A stretch of DNA of 64,000 nucleotides, from NCBI GenBank assembly GCA_033807695.1, contig CM066303.1:1178001-1242000 (forward strand). The letters are read 5' to 3'. Below, piece after piece: positions 25,259 to 36,384 of this stretch; position 1 is the first letter of the stretch, and each line of letters starts with the position of its first letter. Source of the DNA: Daedaleopsis sinensis. Taxonomy: Eukaryota > Basidiomycota > Agaricomycetes > Polyporales > Polyporaceae. The notes under the pieces were generated by a model. The model searched no databases, was not told where the DNA came from, and was given only the letters and a program-made list of their open reading frames with translations. Position numbers and translations under genes: made by a program.

Positions 25259-26390
25259 TCAGCAGGAAAGCTTCACTATGGGCAAGGATGAGTAAACTGG
25301 TCGCAGCAGAGGCAAGGGACTTACGGCGATATTTGTACTTCGCATTGTAAGTCGACTCGCTAACCCATGAAGGCTGCTTGTAGGAGTCAGTTAGCACCAA
25401 TCGTCTTCCATCATCACGCTTGAAACCTATTGGGACTTCAATCCAGCATGGATGGCGATCTTGGTCGCTAATGGCTCTCATCCAAAGTCGTGGCTTATCT
25501 GCCAGACCGTTGAAAAAGAGATCTCCGAGACGGAGACGAGGGCATTTGGAATAGTCGTCAGGAGGGCAGGAGACCTTTTGCTGTTGTATGGGTTGGAACC
25601 AGTGAGTACCGTCGTCGTCGTCGTCATCCTGCTGGACACCATTGCTACGGAAGGGTCGATAGTGACGCTTGTACTTGGGATCAGACCACTGTCCATACCG
25701 TCAGCTTCAGGACAAGGTAACTTGAAGAGACATACGTCGATTGTTGACGGCGATGAAGTTGCTCCTCCTCCATCTCTACTTGTACCCGGTGAATGGCCGA
25801 CGATCCCTCCATGTAACTCAGAAGATCGGCCATTGCGGGATAACTTGTCGGCCTGCGAAGCCATCTGCTCTGGAGTATGCTCACGGTATTGAAGTTTGTG
25901 CGGATAGGGAGAAGGCATGCGGGACGTTGATCGAAGAGGTGTTGTTGTTGAGGTATGCATCTTCTGTTCGTTGAGTTGTACATCTTGAATTGCCCTGACA
26001 GATGTTTAGAGAGAGTACGTAGACCTCGATATGAAGTAGTGCTCACCGATGACCACCCCTCTCTCGGAAGGCTCTGAACACAATCGGTTGAGACCGCCTA
26101 ACATCAGGGCGGGCGGGTGCAATGTAAGGAAGATATGTAGTCTCCAGCGCCCGCACGGCGGTAGTCGCGGAGAAAGTGTATTCGTTGGGAAGATCACCGG
26201 TGTGTAGCTTGCGAGCCTTTGCGCCACCCGGCCGTAGTGGTCGGCAAAGACACCAGAGAGTCAATAGCAGGGAAGAAAAGATTCCGAGGACAGCTACAGT
26301 AGCAATAAGCTGATCATCGACTGATAGAAGCAGAGCCAACTGGAGTAAGTCATTAATAGGAGGGAAGGATACGGGGAACGACGCAGTCAT
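25259..26390 (-). CDS. Hypothetical membrane-anchored protein, 327 aa
   Basis: Four exons (26390-26047, 25994-25736, 25688-25325 and 25275-25259) join in phase to 984 bp. The N-terminus carries one long hydrophobic span at about residues 25-48 (IATVAVLGIFSSLLLTLWCL), then a basic region, a Ser/Thr-rich linker of about 90 residues, an Asp run, and a C-terminal ordered part with the motif LADKPRLWMRAISDQDRHPC. Topology suggests a single-pass membrane protein with a soluble C-terminal domain. Family not recognised. It lies between the two WD40-TM genes on the same strand. Confidence 0.65.
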
Positions 26391-26592
26391 GGTAAGTAGT
26401 ATATAGCTTTACTGGCCTTGCGATCGGTCAAATCACCTTAGAAGCGCCAAAGACTGAGGTAGGACTTGCGCCAACGCCAACTATCCAGAAAAGGCGCATG
26501 TCGCACGCGCATGGCGATTTATTAGCCTTTGATCTGATCACAAATGTGTCTCTCCGGAACATGCACTTACGTCAACGCGTCAGCTCCTGGTA

Positions 26593-26600
26593 CTTATAAG
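26593..26600 (+). promoter_or_regulatory. Possible TATA element upstream of the forkhead-like gene
   Basis: CTTATAAG followed within 10-30 bp by a pyrimidine-rich stretch typical of fungal transcription starts. It is about 520 bp from the chosen ATG at 27115. If it is the real promoter, the gene has 5' leader exons between them. Confidence 0.25.
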
Positions 26601-27114
26601 CTTGTCTCCTCCTACATCGCCATCCTGCCTCGTTCCTCTCATTCCCTGCAAATCGGAGAACCATACACTAAGTCGACGCTCGGTACAGTTATAGCCTTTG
26701 TGAGTAACTTCTTATCATTATGAAGATTCAGCGCTGAGCGTCCCTGATAGTACCCATCTCAAGGTACCCCGTCTGACAATGCGGATATGGAGTTGTCGCA
26801 GACCACTCTAAATCCTGTAGTGAGTTTAAACTTCCTCGTTATGCGTTGTACGCCATCATACTGAGCAGACCCACAGTCGACATGGAATACGAATGTAAGG
26901 AGTGTAGTACCATGGTCTCGGAGTCTTCGTGCGTCCTGGTCTATTTTGAAGAGCGACTGGTGGGAAGACGAAAAGCCGGTTGTGACGGAGGATGATATGG
27001 TGGAAGTGGTAATTCTGCCCAGTACGTGCGCGCTGGAATACTCTACTGCGCTTGTTCTGACCGTGATGTACAGGTGTTCAACCCCCCTCCCCAGGTCCCT
27101 CAGCGCGACTGTAT

Positions 27115-27767
27115 ATGTCCATCATCGGCTCAGACATCGAGGACTTCATCCGGGAACGAAGTCCCACTGACGCGGAAGTATACCGTTGTGCTGGCGTCAC
27201 GATAGATGCAGGCCAGGGCCTCTATGCTCTTCCTTTAACGCCTAAAGGACATCCACCCCGATTCTCTGCTTCTCTCTTTTGCCAACTCGCGATAGTGGGC
27301 AGCCCTAGGCGGTACATGACACCGGTGGAGATCATAGAAGCCATAGAGAGCCGCTTCTCCAAGGCACTCATGGACCGAAAGGGAACGAAATGGAGGGTGA
27401 GTTTCGTGTGGTGGGACGCTAATCAACTGACTTGGCTGTTGAGGCACTGTTGATGTTTACAGTCCCGGATATATAATGCTCTTCGCACGCACGCGTGGTT
27501 TAGTGTCCTCCCGTGTCCCTCGACCGTACAGGACGAAGAAAAGCTGTGGTACATCGACAAACGAACGTGCTGGCCGCCTCGAACGAATCCTTTCCGTAAT
27601 TCCAGAGTATACCTAAGTCTTCCTTGCGATCATACCGACCATGCTGAAACTTCTATTCGCAGGCGCGAACCTCTCCACCAAGACCAAGACCAAGCTCATC
27701 ACCATTCACTACGCAACCATTACATCGGTGCTCTCATACACCTGAAGAAGTTTCAGATGAAGCATGA
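27115..27767 (+). CDS. Divergent forkhead-like winged-helix protein, 176 aa
   Basis: Exons 27115-27396, 27463-27606 and 27663-27767 join in phase to 531 bp. Residues about 42-125 follow the forkhead order. A first helix FSASLFCQLAIVGSP leads into a turn and the second helix MTPVEIIEAIESRF. Next comes KWRSRIYNALRTHAWFSVLP, aligning with the recognition helix of forkhead domains (W..SIRH.LS....F..), and then EEKLWYIDK, aligning with the strand ending in W.ID. The usual N-R-H recognition residues are altered (IYNALRT). The C-terminal 50 residues are Pro/Ser-rich. It is the only plus-strand gene in the 18-33 kb block and could be a local regulator, which is inference. The assignment rests on motif order only. 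Confidence 0.5.
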
Positions 27768-27829
27768 CAAAACCACCTGCCATGTCGCGCTCCTTTGATT
27801 ATCTGGTGTCATTAACTGTATTGTATTGT

Positions 27830-28900
27830 ATCATAGATGAAGTACGTCGACATGATCTACAGATCATGTTTGGTCGGTTGAGTAATGTTCTAGACACGTG
27901 TGGCATATAGCGACCTCAGCTCTGTAGACATCGCAAAGAACGACGAGTGTGTTATGGATGGCCATTCAAGCTTTTACAACAGAGGTTTAGTGCAGGCTCG
28001 AGCGTTCAACGTTCAACGTTCAACGTTCAGGCTAACTTATAATCGAGAAGCGCGCTACGTGACATGTGACTAGTTGAGTGACAGTTGAACGCCAATTGAA
28101 TAACGGTTGAACGCCAATTGAATCAAGATTGAACCTCAATTTAGTCACCGCGAACTTCCAGTAGCTGCCTCTAGCGTCTCGAGAGTGCTCTCCGAGACCT
28201 CAATAGCTGCTGTAATAACTTGAGAGATCTCGATATATGCATATAGCATCCTGAGTTCACATTGCACACATTGCGAATAGGTTGAACTGACTGATAGCTT
28301 TTCGGACGTACAATACATAGTAGTACATCTGAGGGGCACAAATCGGCTACAGGAAACGAACTAGATAATCAAGGCAGGCCGGGCGGGGGCATCCAAATAA
28401 CTGCAGTGTATTGATGACCATACATACGGCACTGATGTCGACGCATGGCAGACTCAGTGCATGACGTCGGCCGTATCTACCTTGAGGGCCTCCAGGATGC
28501 CATGGTTATCGGCCGCCCAGGGGGCGAGGTTGCCGATTGTCAGCATGCGCTCGGACGCATGCAGGGGGGAGGGGTGTATCCCAGGGAGGGTGGTACACGA
28601 AGGGTGCTCAGCACAAAGCGCAAGTGTCGAGTCGCGGGTGATCCGTAGGAGGTTTGTGCTGTCGAGCGTGGACGTGACTCATCACATTCGAGTCTAAGAG
28701 AGAAGCGGCCCCCAGTCGTCAGCTCACGATAGTGATGTGCTATGCGATGGGGGGGATATGCTTTCCGCAGTTGTTGCGCCAAATGAATGCACGAAGAAGA
28801 CTATGGCCATGTTGACGAGCAGCCAGAGGGTAGCAGAGCTTCGAGGCGATGGACGTTTTCGTTCAGGGTGAAGCGAAGAAAATGTTCATATGCCTTCCAC
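27830..28900. other. Intergenic region with short direct repeats
   Basis: No supportable gene. Four CGTTCAA units occur in a row at 28003-28029. A 22 bp-period repeat built on TTGAACGCCAATTGAAT starts at 28085, 28107 and (degenerate) 28129. Confidence 0.5.
28003..28143. repeat. CGTTCAA heptamers and 22 bp-period TTGAACGCCAATTGAAT repeat
   Basis: The heptamer occurs three times plus a truncated fourth copy. The 17 bp core repeats exactly at 28085 and 28107 and degenerates at 28129. Confidence 0.8.
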
Positions 28901-28935
28901 TACTACATCAGTACCATACATTAGCTATCCTCCGC

Positions 28936-30605
28936 CTAGATAAATACACTAGAGTTGGGATCACAGTGCATCTGCATCGGTGAAGGGCTGGCATTCTCAG
29001 CCGAAAAACATGAGGACATGACATGCTACTAGAGGAGAAAGACAGGGTACATACGGCAAGAACTTCTGCAGAAAGAATAGCGATTCCGATGCCAGCGGCG
29101 AAGAGGCAGATCATCATTAAGGTCCGTGTCTGGATGGGCTCCGAGGTCAGCATAGACTCGGCAGGCTGCAGTTTTAATATTGCACGACTCACATCGATCC
29201 TTGTACCAATGAGGTTGGGAAAACGAGGAGCGTCTGAGTGCTGTTTAGCAATCATCTGAACTCGGTGACACGGGAGAACTAACCAAACTCTTTCTTTGAC
29301 CAAAGATACACTGTGTGCGGCTGATCTTCGCACGTGGCCGTCGCAATTAGAAAGTATCCACGTCGTTGGTCAGAGTACGCCTAGCAAATTATGAGTACAT
29401 AGTATAACAGGACGTTCATGCGATCTGTGACTCACGTCGATCGATAGGATGTGTTTATGATCTTCAAACTCGAGAATGTTAGTGTATGGATCTTTCCTAG
29501 CCTTCGGCATTATCACGGAGTCATCGATCAATCCTCACCAGCATGTAATAAAGTCTGTACTTTCCTCCCGGTAGCCACGTCCCATATGATGACGGCTCCC
29601 ACAGTAGTTCCGCCCACAATTGCGCTTCCAGCCTCGATGAATTTGACTGGCGTTGCACGCTCCTGTCCTATGTCGTGTCCGAAAGCTCGTACGAGGTGAC
29701 CGGTTTTGAGATAATAGAGAGTGAATCCTGATAAAGGATTGGCTATCACTAGATTCTCGCCATTTTCGGTCAAGCTTGCTCGTCCACTACGCCGGCAGCT
29801 CGCCATTAATCATCTAGACCGAAGAGACTGAAGGCACATACATCGGTCTGTCTTGAATGTGAATATGGGAACAGGCCCACGTCTTGGTGTCATATACCCT
29901 GCGCAATAGCTTGAGTGTATGCTGCTACATCTCAGTAGATAAACCAATGGCACTAACCGAATTCCATGGTCCATGTAGACCACCACGAGTTGTGATGGAA
30001 GCCCTGATGAAATGACCCAATGCAAGCTAGATACCGACACCTCCTCTTCTGGAGATCCCTGAATTGAATCGTCTAGTTCACGAATCTGCTTCCAATGACC
30101 TTTATAGGATTGCTATGAGCTGAACGTCACCGTACAACGGAGACACTAGGGTTCGTACTGTTGACATCGAGGTCGTAACTCCAAACGCGAACTTCGCGAT
30201 ATGCTCCGGAGGCGACGATCTCGCCGGCGATAGCGAGGCTCTCAACGGGCGACGAATGGATTGCTGAGCCGCGAACGTGGACACTTTTCTGTGGGAGCGT
30301 TAAACAATGTAGGTTTGGACCAGAACTTCATCACTTACACTGGAAAAATGCACGAGTGTGACATAGCCATCGGCCATCCCGCAGAGAATATGGTCCTCTC
30401 GGGACGGAATCCAGACCAGAGAGATTGCATAGCTGCTGCCATGAATCTCATGGAGGATCTTGTGACTGGATATCTCCCATACGCAGATTTTGTTGTCTGC
30501 AGCCGCAGTCGCAACGTAAGCCCCATTAGGACTGATGGCAACGGCCGTAATCGCGTTAGCATGCCCTCCTTGAAGGCGACACAGCTCCGAGTATTCGCGA
30601 AACAT
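28936..30605 (-). CDS. WD40-repeat protein with C-terminal transmembrane segment (copy 2)
   Basis: The start MFREYSELCRLQGGHANAIT leads into a canonical blade (AISPNGAYVATAAADNKICV W). Later blades contain SGAYREVRVWSYDLD, LVVVYMDHGIR joined to VYDTKTWACSHI, VGGTTVGAVIIWDVATGRKV and ATCEDQPHTVYLWSKKEF. The product ends in a hydrophobic span (LMMICLFAAGIGIAILSAEV) and a short tail to the stop at 28936. Order of parts is the same as in the copy at 22.7-24.7 kb, so a membrane-tethered propeller is likely. The two proteins have diverged strongly. Several exon junctions were inferred from reading phase. The start is only 121 bp from the end of the upstream coiled-coil gene. Confidence 0.65.
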
Positions 30606-30725
30606 GGAGAGAGAAATGAAGTCGCAGATCTTGGTGACTGTCTGCGGTGAGCACTGTGTCAGTCACTAGCGCAAGGCGGCAATGAGGTTGGCATGACGGT
30701 GGGGCGTGTACTCGATTAGTAAGCG

Positions 30726-32670
30726 CTACAATTGATCTAAGAAATTATGATCTAGTACAACGACGACGCTACGACGCGGCGTGACCTTCATTTGTCGAGG
30801 CGCAAATGTTAGAGGGTTCACTGAAACACGTTCGACCAGCGACGCGACTGACACGGGGGCGGCTGGGAAAATAAAGAGATGAGCCCAAGGACCGCCAAGA
30901 TCGTGATGATCCATCGCGCGACGCTTGTCCAGGATGGCGAGATTAGCGAGCGAAATGGGATGAGGGGTGTCGGGCAGCTTTTCCAATACTCTAGCAGAGG
31001 ACGCCGAATACGCTGTGTATACTAGGAGGATCAGTACGTCTAACCGATACCACTAGAGGGATTACGTACTTTCGAAACGAGTCCTAGAGCGAAGCGAAGG
31101 GATTGCCTCAGGTGCTTGTAGGTTTTGTGTGAGGGGTCATACAGTACAACAGCTATGAATAGCACCAAGCGTACGCCTAGGGCGTAGACGGAAACCAACG
31201 TTGTGAGCGCGGAGAATCGGAAGGAAGCCTGGGAATGGTGTGGGACAACAATGTCTCGGCGCATAGCTATAACCCAAGCGCAGTCCAGGACTCGACGCCA
31301 GTTAACTTCATGGGTATGGTAGGAGGATCGGGGCGTATCGTCTAAGGGGGGATTGGACCGATTTTCATCCGGAGAGGAAAAGTCGTCGTTGAGCGATGTG
31401 AAGATATCGCTCGGCTCCGCTTGATCTGCCTGGGTACAGTATGGCTCCTGAGGAGGGGTGTGACTGCGAGGTGGATGATGCACGTGGAGATCACAGTAGG
31501 ATGGGAAAGACGAAGTCTCAAGAGAGCTACCGCTTGCCGATTGGTACTGAGCGAGCTGAGCTGTCATCGCCGCTAGATCCGCTGGGTCAACATCTTGAGC
31601 TCGATGCGTACTAGTCCACGGCACAGCGCGACTGACCGTCTTTGTCCGACTTTTCTTGCTCCCACTCCTGCTCCTTCTCATCCAACTGCCATTGTAAATT
31701 GACAGCCTTGACCGAAGCGACTTCGTATTGCTCTGTCATGTCCGCCAGCTGCGTGTCCAGGGCGGCGCAATGATCGTGAAGTGCTACGCTTTCTTCAGAC
31801 AGAGTAGTCTGCGCGATGATGAGCAATATACTTGATGAGCGCATGGTGTATTACTTACAATTTCTGCTTCGAGAAAGCGTACTTTGTCTTCCGTTCTCTT
31901 TACACTGGCGCGTAGGTGCATGTTGTCTAACTCTGCCTTCATGCGTAGATATGCACCGTCAACTTCGGCATCCTTGATGAGCTGACGGGCGTGTTCCTTG
32001 ATCGGTGAAAGTATGAACAAGCGGTTTTGACACTTTATCATAGAACGACAACGTACCTCATCGGCTCGGAGAATGGCTATACGCTGGTCGAGAGACTCAC
32101 ATCGTCGAAGGTACACTTTCTTATCATCTTCCTGACACTTCGATAGTTCTTCTAGATTGCGCTCGTAGTGCGAGACAGTGCTTTGTAGTGTCCGCTGAGG
32201 CGAAACGTTCGACAAGAGGAAGGCAGAGAAAAAGTGGAGCACGTACGATCTCAGTGGTAGCGCGGTGCAATTCCCCCTTGAGCACGGATTGGCTGTGTTT
32301 CTCGGACTCCAACTGCATTTGCGCAGTGACCAAAGCATCGGAGGCAACACGGAGCTCTAGCATCAATGTATTCTGCTCACGTTTCCCCAGAACACATAGC
32401 TGGCACGTCATTGTTTGATAACGTTGATCTTGAGGACAAACTGGCGGAATTCGTGAGCACTTTCCTAGAACGTACAACAGGTGAAGCACACCTAAACTAT
32501 TCATTTCGATCGCAGACGATTCTTGCGTGACGGATGAATGTCCGGAGGACGTCTGTAAGGTCTGTCAGGGCAGTGGCAAATATGGGCCCGTTCGAACGCA
32601 CCCCAGACAGGTTGCCTTTGTCACCGAGATCTTCAGCCACCGGATGTAGCAGAAGGTAAGCGGTCTCCAT
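30726..32670 (-). CDS. Coiled-coil protein with C-terminal membrane region
   Basis: A chain of exons encodes long heptad-rich helices: about 32437-32240 (LELRVASDALVTAQMQLESE), 32200-32060 (VSHYERNLEELSKCQEDDKK), 32000-31862 (AYLRMKAELDNMHLRASVKR) and 31800-31640 (LDTQLADMTEQYEVASVKAV). A Ser/Pro-rich linker follows, then a hydrophobic segment at about 31220-31130 (LTTLVSVYALGVRLVLFIAV), with a last exon ending HNFLDQL at 30726. The ATG at 32670 (METAYLLLHPVAEDLGDKGN) is the likeliest start, but the first splice junction is not settled. The architecture suggests a membrane-anchored tether or scaffold. It lies directly upstream of a WD40-TM gene on the same strand. Confidence 0.55.
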
Positions 32671-33041
32671 GTTTTGAGATGGGTGAGATGTGCACGTTAT
32701 GAGGGGAGTAGGTGGTATTGTTACTGAAGACTCGCTGGGTATTTGGGGCGGCGGTATCGTGGCCACGAGTTCGTTCCTTTGTAGGCCACATGGCAAGGGC
32801 AGTCTGCATAAGATGGGCGGTAAAAGACGAGCAGAGGCAGTGGAAGGGCTACACTGAGGGGTCGCGGATAGTCATGCAGGTCAAGGGAGGATAGAAGTAC
32901 TTGTAGGATCAGGTCGCGTATACAGTATATATTTAGGTTTACAATTACAGCTTTTAACAGTCTCAGGCGCCGATGATCTACATAACCCTAACCCCCCGTA
33001 ACGACAGAAGACGATGATACCCGTACCGTACGCGCTGCATC

Positions 33042-33646
33042 CTACACGTCGGGAAGATGGTCGGGGATAACGATAGGGAGGTTGTTCTGATTCGCAGCCA
33101 TCACGAAAAGGGCCGTCTCGGTAAGGAATCTAACAAGCTATGTTAGTTCGGGGTTTGGCCGGCTGGAGATGTGAGGGACATACTTGCGCACGGCGACCAC
33201 GGCAAGCTCTCGGTGATAATTACTGCCCATGTGGATGACGGTCGCCACGACCCCGCCCCGCATAACAATGAGTTTGCCCCTCCACACCACGTCGGGAGAC
33301 ACTTTCTGCAGAGCGAAGTTGATATCGTCGTTTGGGGTATATCGTGCGCCTATGAGGAACCGGTATTGCACGCCAGCACCGTCACGGCACGTAACCCACG
33401 TCTCGAGCAGGCCTGCGCCCCCGCCGAGAAAGGTCTCTAGGGAGGGAAAACGTCTGTTTTTGCTGGCCGGGTCCATGGCAGTCGGGACATGGATGGTCAT
33501 AGCATCCTGAGCGGAACGGGTGAAGATCATAGCTGTGATTTTCGTGCTCTCCGGCTAGAACAAAGAAATGTCAAGATTGGGGTTGTCCAGAAGTGCGATG
33601 CGAGTACACATACATCAAGACAATCGAGCGCGGCGCGAGCAGGCAT
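33042..33646 (-). CDS. Small hypothetical protein, about 165 aa
   Basis: Three exons join cleanly: a 5' exon from ATG 33646 (MPARAALDCLD), a long middle exon, and a short last exon ending IVIPDHLPDV at 33042. Donors are GTATGT and acceptors CTAG and TTAG. The middle part includes PSLETFLGGGAGLLETWVTC and VWRGKLIVMRGGVVATVIHM, consistent with a small soluble alpha/beta protein. No known domain recognised. It is the first gene of the minus-strand block that runs down to 18.2 kb. Confidence 0.65.
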
Positions 33647-33849
33647 CTTGGAGAAAAGAGGGCGATGGTGAAGGTAGGAGGAAGTCTGAGTGGTGGGCGA
33701 AGATGAACGGCACCCGGGCGGTAGGCGGCTTATATACAGGGGGTAAGATGGTGTGCCGCGCGATACTCTTTGTCCTGCTCCTGCAGGTCGTCCTACCGGT
33801 TTGGCACGTGGTACTTGCCTCGCGACACTGATTCGGTCTGTTTTCCTTC

Positions 33850-34640
33850 CGTAAGTCATCTCATGTTCACAGACTGAAAGTGGGGAGAGTGTTAAGGCAG
33901 CGCCGGACCCAAATCGCGTCAGTTGGGTGAGATAACACTCCACAAGGCGATTGTTTGAATTGTGAATGATTGGCTATGGAGGTGGAGGGCGAAGCGCGCT
34001 GGATGAGGACACGCTCGCGTGGCCTACGATCTGAGATTCCTCGATGAAATGTTTTCGTCGTGAGTAGGATCCATGGAACCCTGGCTTCAACCTCGAGAGC
34101 CGGCAACACTTACACTCAGTTATTGAGTGGAGCTTGGTCTCGTTCGTACTGAGGAGCGCCGTGCTGAGCGAGCGAGCATCGCCAACAATTGTCGTATATC
34201 CATACAGCGGCTCGGGAAATAAGAGGGAGGAACAGGAGCAGGGGAAAGGAAGCAGGAGGCGGCTCACCAAACGGAACTGCAGCACTGGCGTCATGCAGGC
34301 AAATTATGCTCGCGGACTCTAACCCTAAGAACACCTATCTCGTCACGTCAGTGGAAGGTAGGTAATGCGTAGGTGAGGAATGGGGTTGCTCACGCTGAGA
34401 AGGATCCAGGGACCCTCACCGGCGGAGGGTAGCCCTTGGCAGTGGTCGCAACTGTGTTTGTGCTGTCGGTCAACGAAGACAACGTGAAGGACAGAAGGGG
34501 GGAAGGTACTGGGAAAGACACATAGTGAGTGTGCTTTCGCATTTTTCTGACGTGAAGATGACCTATAATGGGAACGCGCGAGTCAATAGTGAGCTCTTCG
34601 GGGTGCGCCAATGGCCGACCCTAGATAGTCTGCAGTGGGG
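33850..34640 (-). other. Possible small gene, unresolved
   Basis: Minus-strand frames at about 34562-34390 (MRKHTHYVSFPVPSPLLSFT, Ser/Thr-rich) and 34334-34116 (a hydrophobic stretch) could be two exons of one small gene. GC|GTGAGC at about 34394 is a good donor. No full model could be built. Confidence 0.25.
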
Positions 34641-34649
34641 GGGGGTCTC

Positions 34650-36080
34650 AGACACAACACAGCTCAGTAAGGGTCGCGAACTTGTACCCTAGCAATGAGA
34701 CGCACCGTCCGCGATACTTCCCTAAAGGTTTAGGCACACATTAATGCCGCGCGGCACAAGCGTTCGATTGAACAATCCAGAGTCGGGCACTTTTGAGTAG
34801 AACGATCGCAAGTCGTGTTTTTCGTCGGTCACGACAGAGCCTGCGACAGACTTAGGACTCCACGTAGGCGATCTTGGAAACCTTGCTTAAGCTATATTCC
34901 ACGATGTTCTGAATGTGGGTCAGTTGCAGCTTTTCGCAGGCGGCATGAGGGAGGTACAGTGTAGAGCGGAATGGTGGTGAGCGCGAGCAAGGGAAGGGGT
35001 GTGTTCTGGGCTGGAAAGTTTAATGTTACAACTGTTATTTAGCTGATACTTGACAAATAACTCCATTAAGTACGCCCTATTCGTCCCAAATAAGTACACC
35101 GGGACATCGGCGCGAAGTCCGGCGTTTATGCTGTACGATAACACCTAATTGAATTAATCTTGCTATTTCTATCATCATGATCATAAGTAATGTCCTCGGC
35201 GGATGGAGACTTTGACCGCACATCCGAACACTTGTGAACATTCATGCAAATGAGGTTGTACTATATGACGAATACGCGTACCATCTAAGTATATGGTCAC
35301 ACGCCGGTCGCATCAGGAACCGAAATAATTCATTTATCTGTACGAGCTCATTTGGAGGAGACCTGGAACTTCGCTAGAGCAATACAGTGAAGTTGTAATG
35401 TTCGAGTCGACTCTTCAGCTGATCTTGTCGTGCAGATGATCTCTCTCTCTCTGATCGCCTGACTTCGTCGTTGGAGAATAGATAGCAGAGTGCTTGACTA
35501 CTGTCCCGCATACTTCTAACCTCGTCGCGGTGCCTGGTGAGAATATCCGATGATACCGCATACCCATTCAGAGTGATTTATGATACCGATCTGCGGTAGG
35601 TGATTGCATGTTATTCGATTTGAAGGTAGGACAAGCTGGGCGCGCCAAGATTGCGCATACTGAGTTACTAAGTAATCCTGCTGGAGTGTGATTCCTGAGC
35701 TACTAGTATTGAGTACTATGCACTGGCAAAGACCCTAACCGTCGTTGGTTGTTAGTACTCCTAGGTACGAGTCCGAGTCAATTGTTCAAAGAGCATCCAT
35801 CCGAGACGGATAGACTCGAGTAGGTTAGGCCCCAGCTCGACAAAAGGTAAGGAGAGTTAGAGTACGGCCGATGTCAGTAGTACTCCGAGTCAACTGTCAC
35901 TGAGTCGTCACTCAACTGTCACTGAGTCGCCACTCAACTGTCACTGAGCCGTCACTCAACTGTCACTCACCTGTCGCACCTGTCAATTGTCACACAGGTT
36001 GCTATTGAGGCGCACGCACTGGCAGGGTATGACACAGGCCGCACCTGGCACATTCCTTCCCCGTTCCCCCACTGCCTACT
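34650..36080. other. Non-coding stretch
   Basis: About 1.4 kb without a credible gene on either strand. It contains the 22 bp tandem repeat at 35891-35973. Confidence 0.45.
35891..35973. repeat. 22 bp tandem repeat, about 3.8 copies
   Basis: Unit CAACTGTCACTGAGTCGTCACT at 35891, 35913 and 35935, each with at most one or two changes, plus a partial fourth copy at 35957. Confidence 0.85.
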
Positions 36081-36384
36081 GAGCGTGCATTCACTAGTCG
36101 TCAGATGCAGTCCTAGTCTTCGATCCCATCGTCTTCTCTTTGTTGCTAATCAACCCAGGCCTCGTATTATCGTCGACAACAACTCCAACGGTGTCCGCTC
36201 TTGTCCGCTCCCTTCTCCCAGACCTGACTACAATTTTGTGTCCCGTCAGGCTCTGACCGGGACCTGTCATCCTATCGTGTGGCTGGTTATCAAATCCAAG
36301 CACGTTCCGTATCAAGACCTCAAGGCGTTTCGCGTTGGACAAGCTGTAGCATGTCAAGAAGCAGGGAATAGAACACGGAGAAAA

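Noticed and set aside
32980..33000. CCCTAACCCCCC as a telomeric repeat.
   Set aside because: Only one telomere-like unit is present, with genes on both sides.
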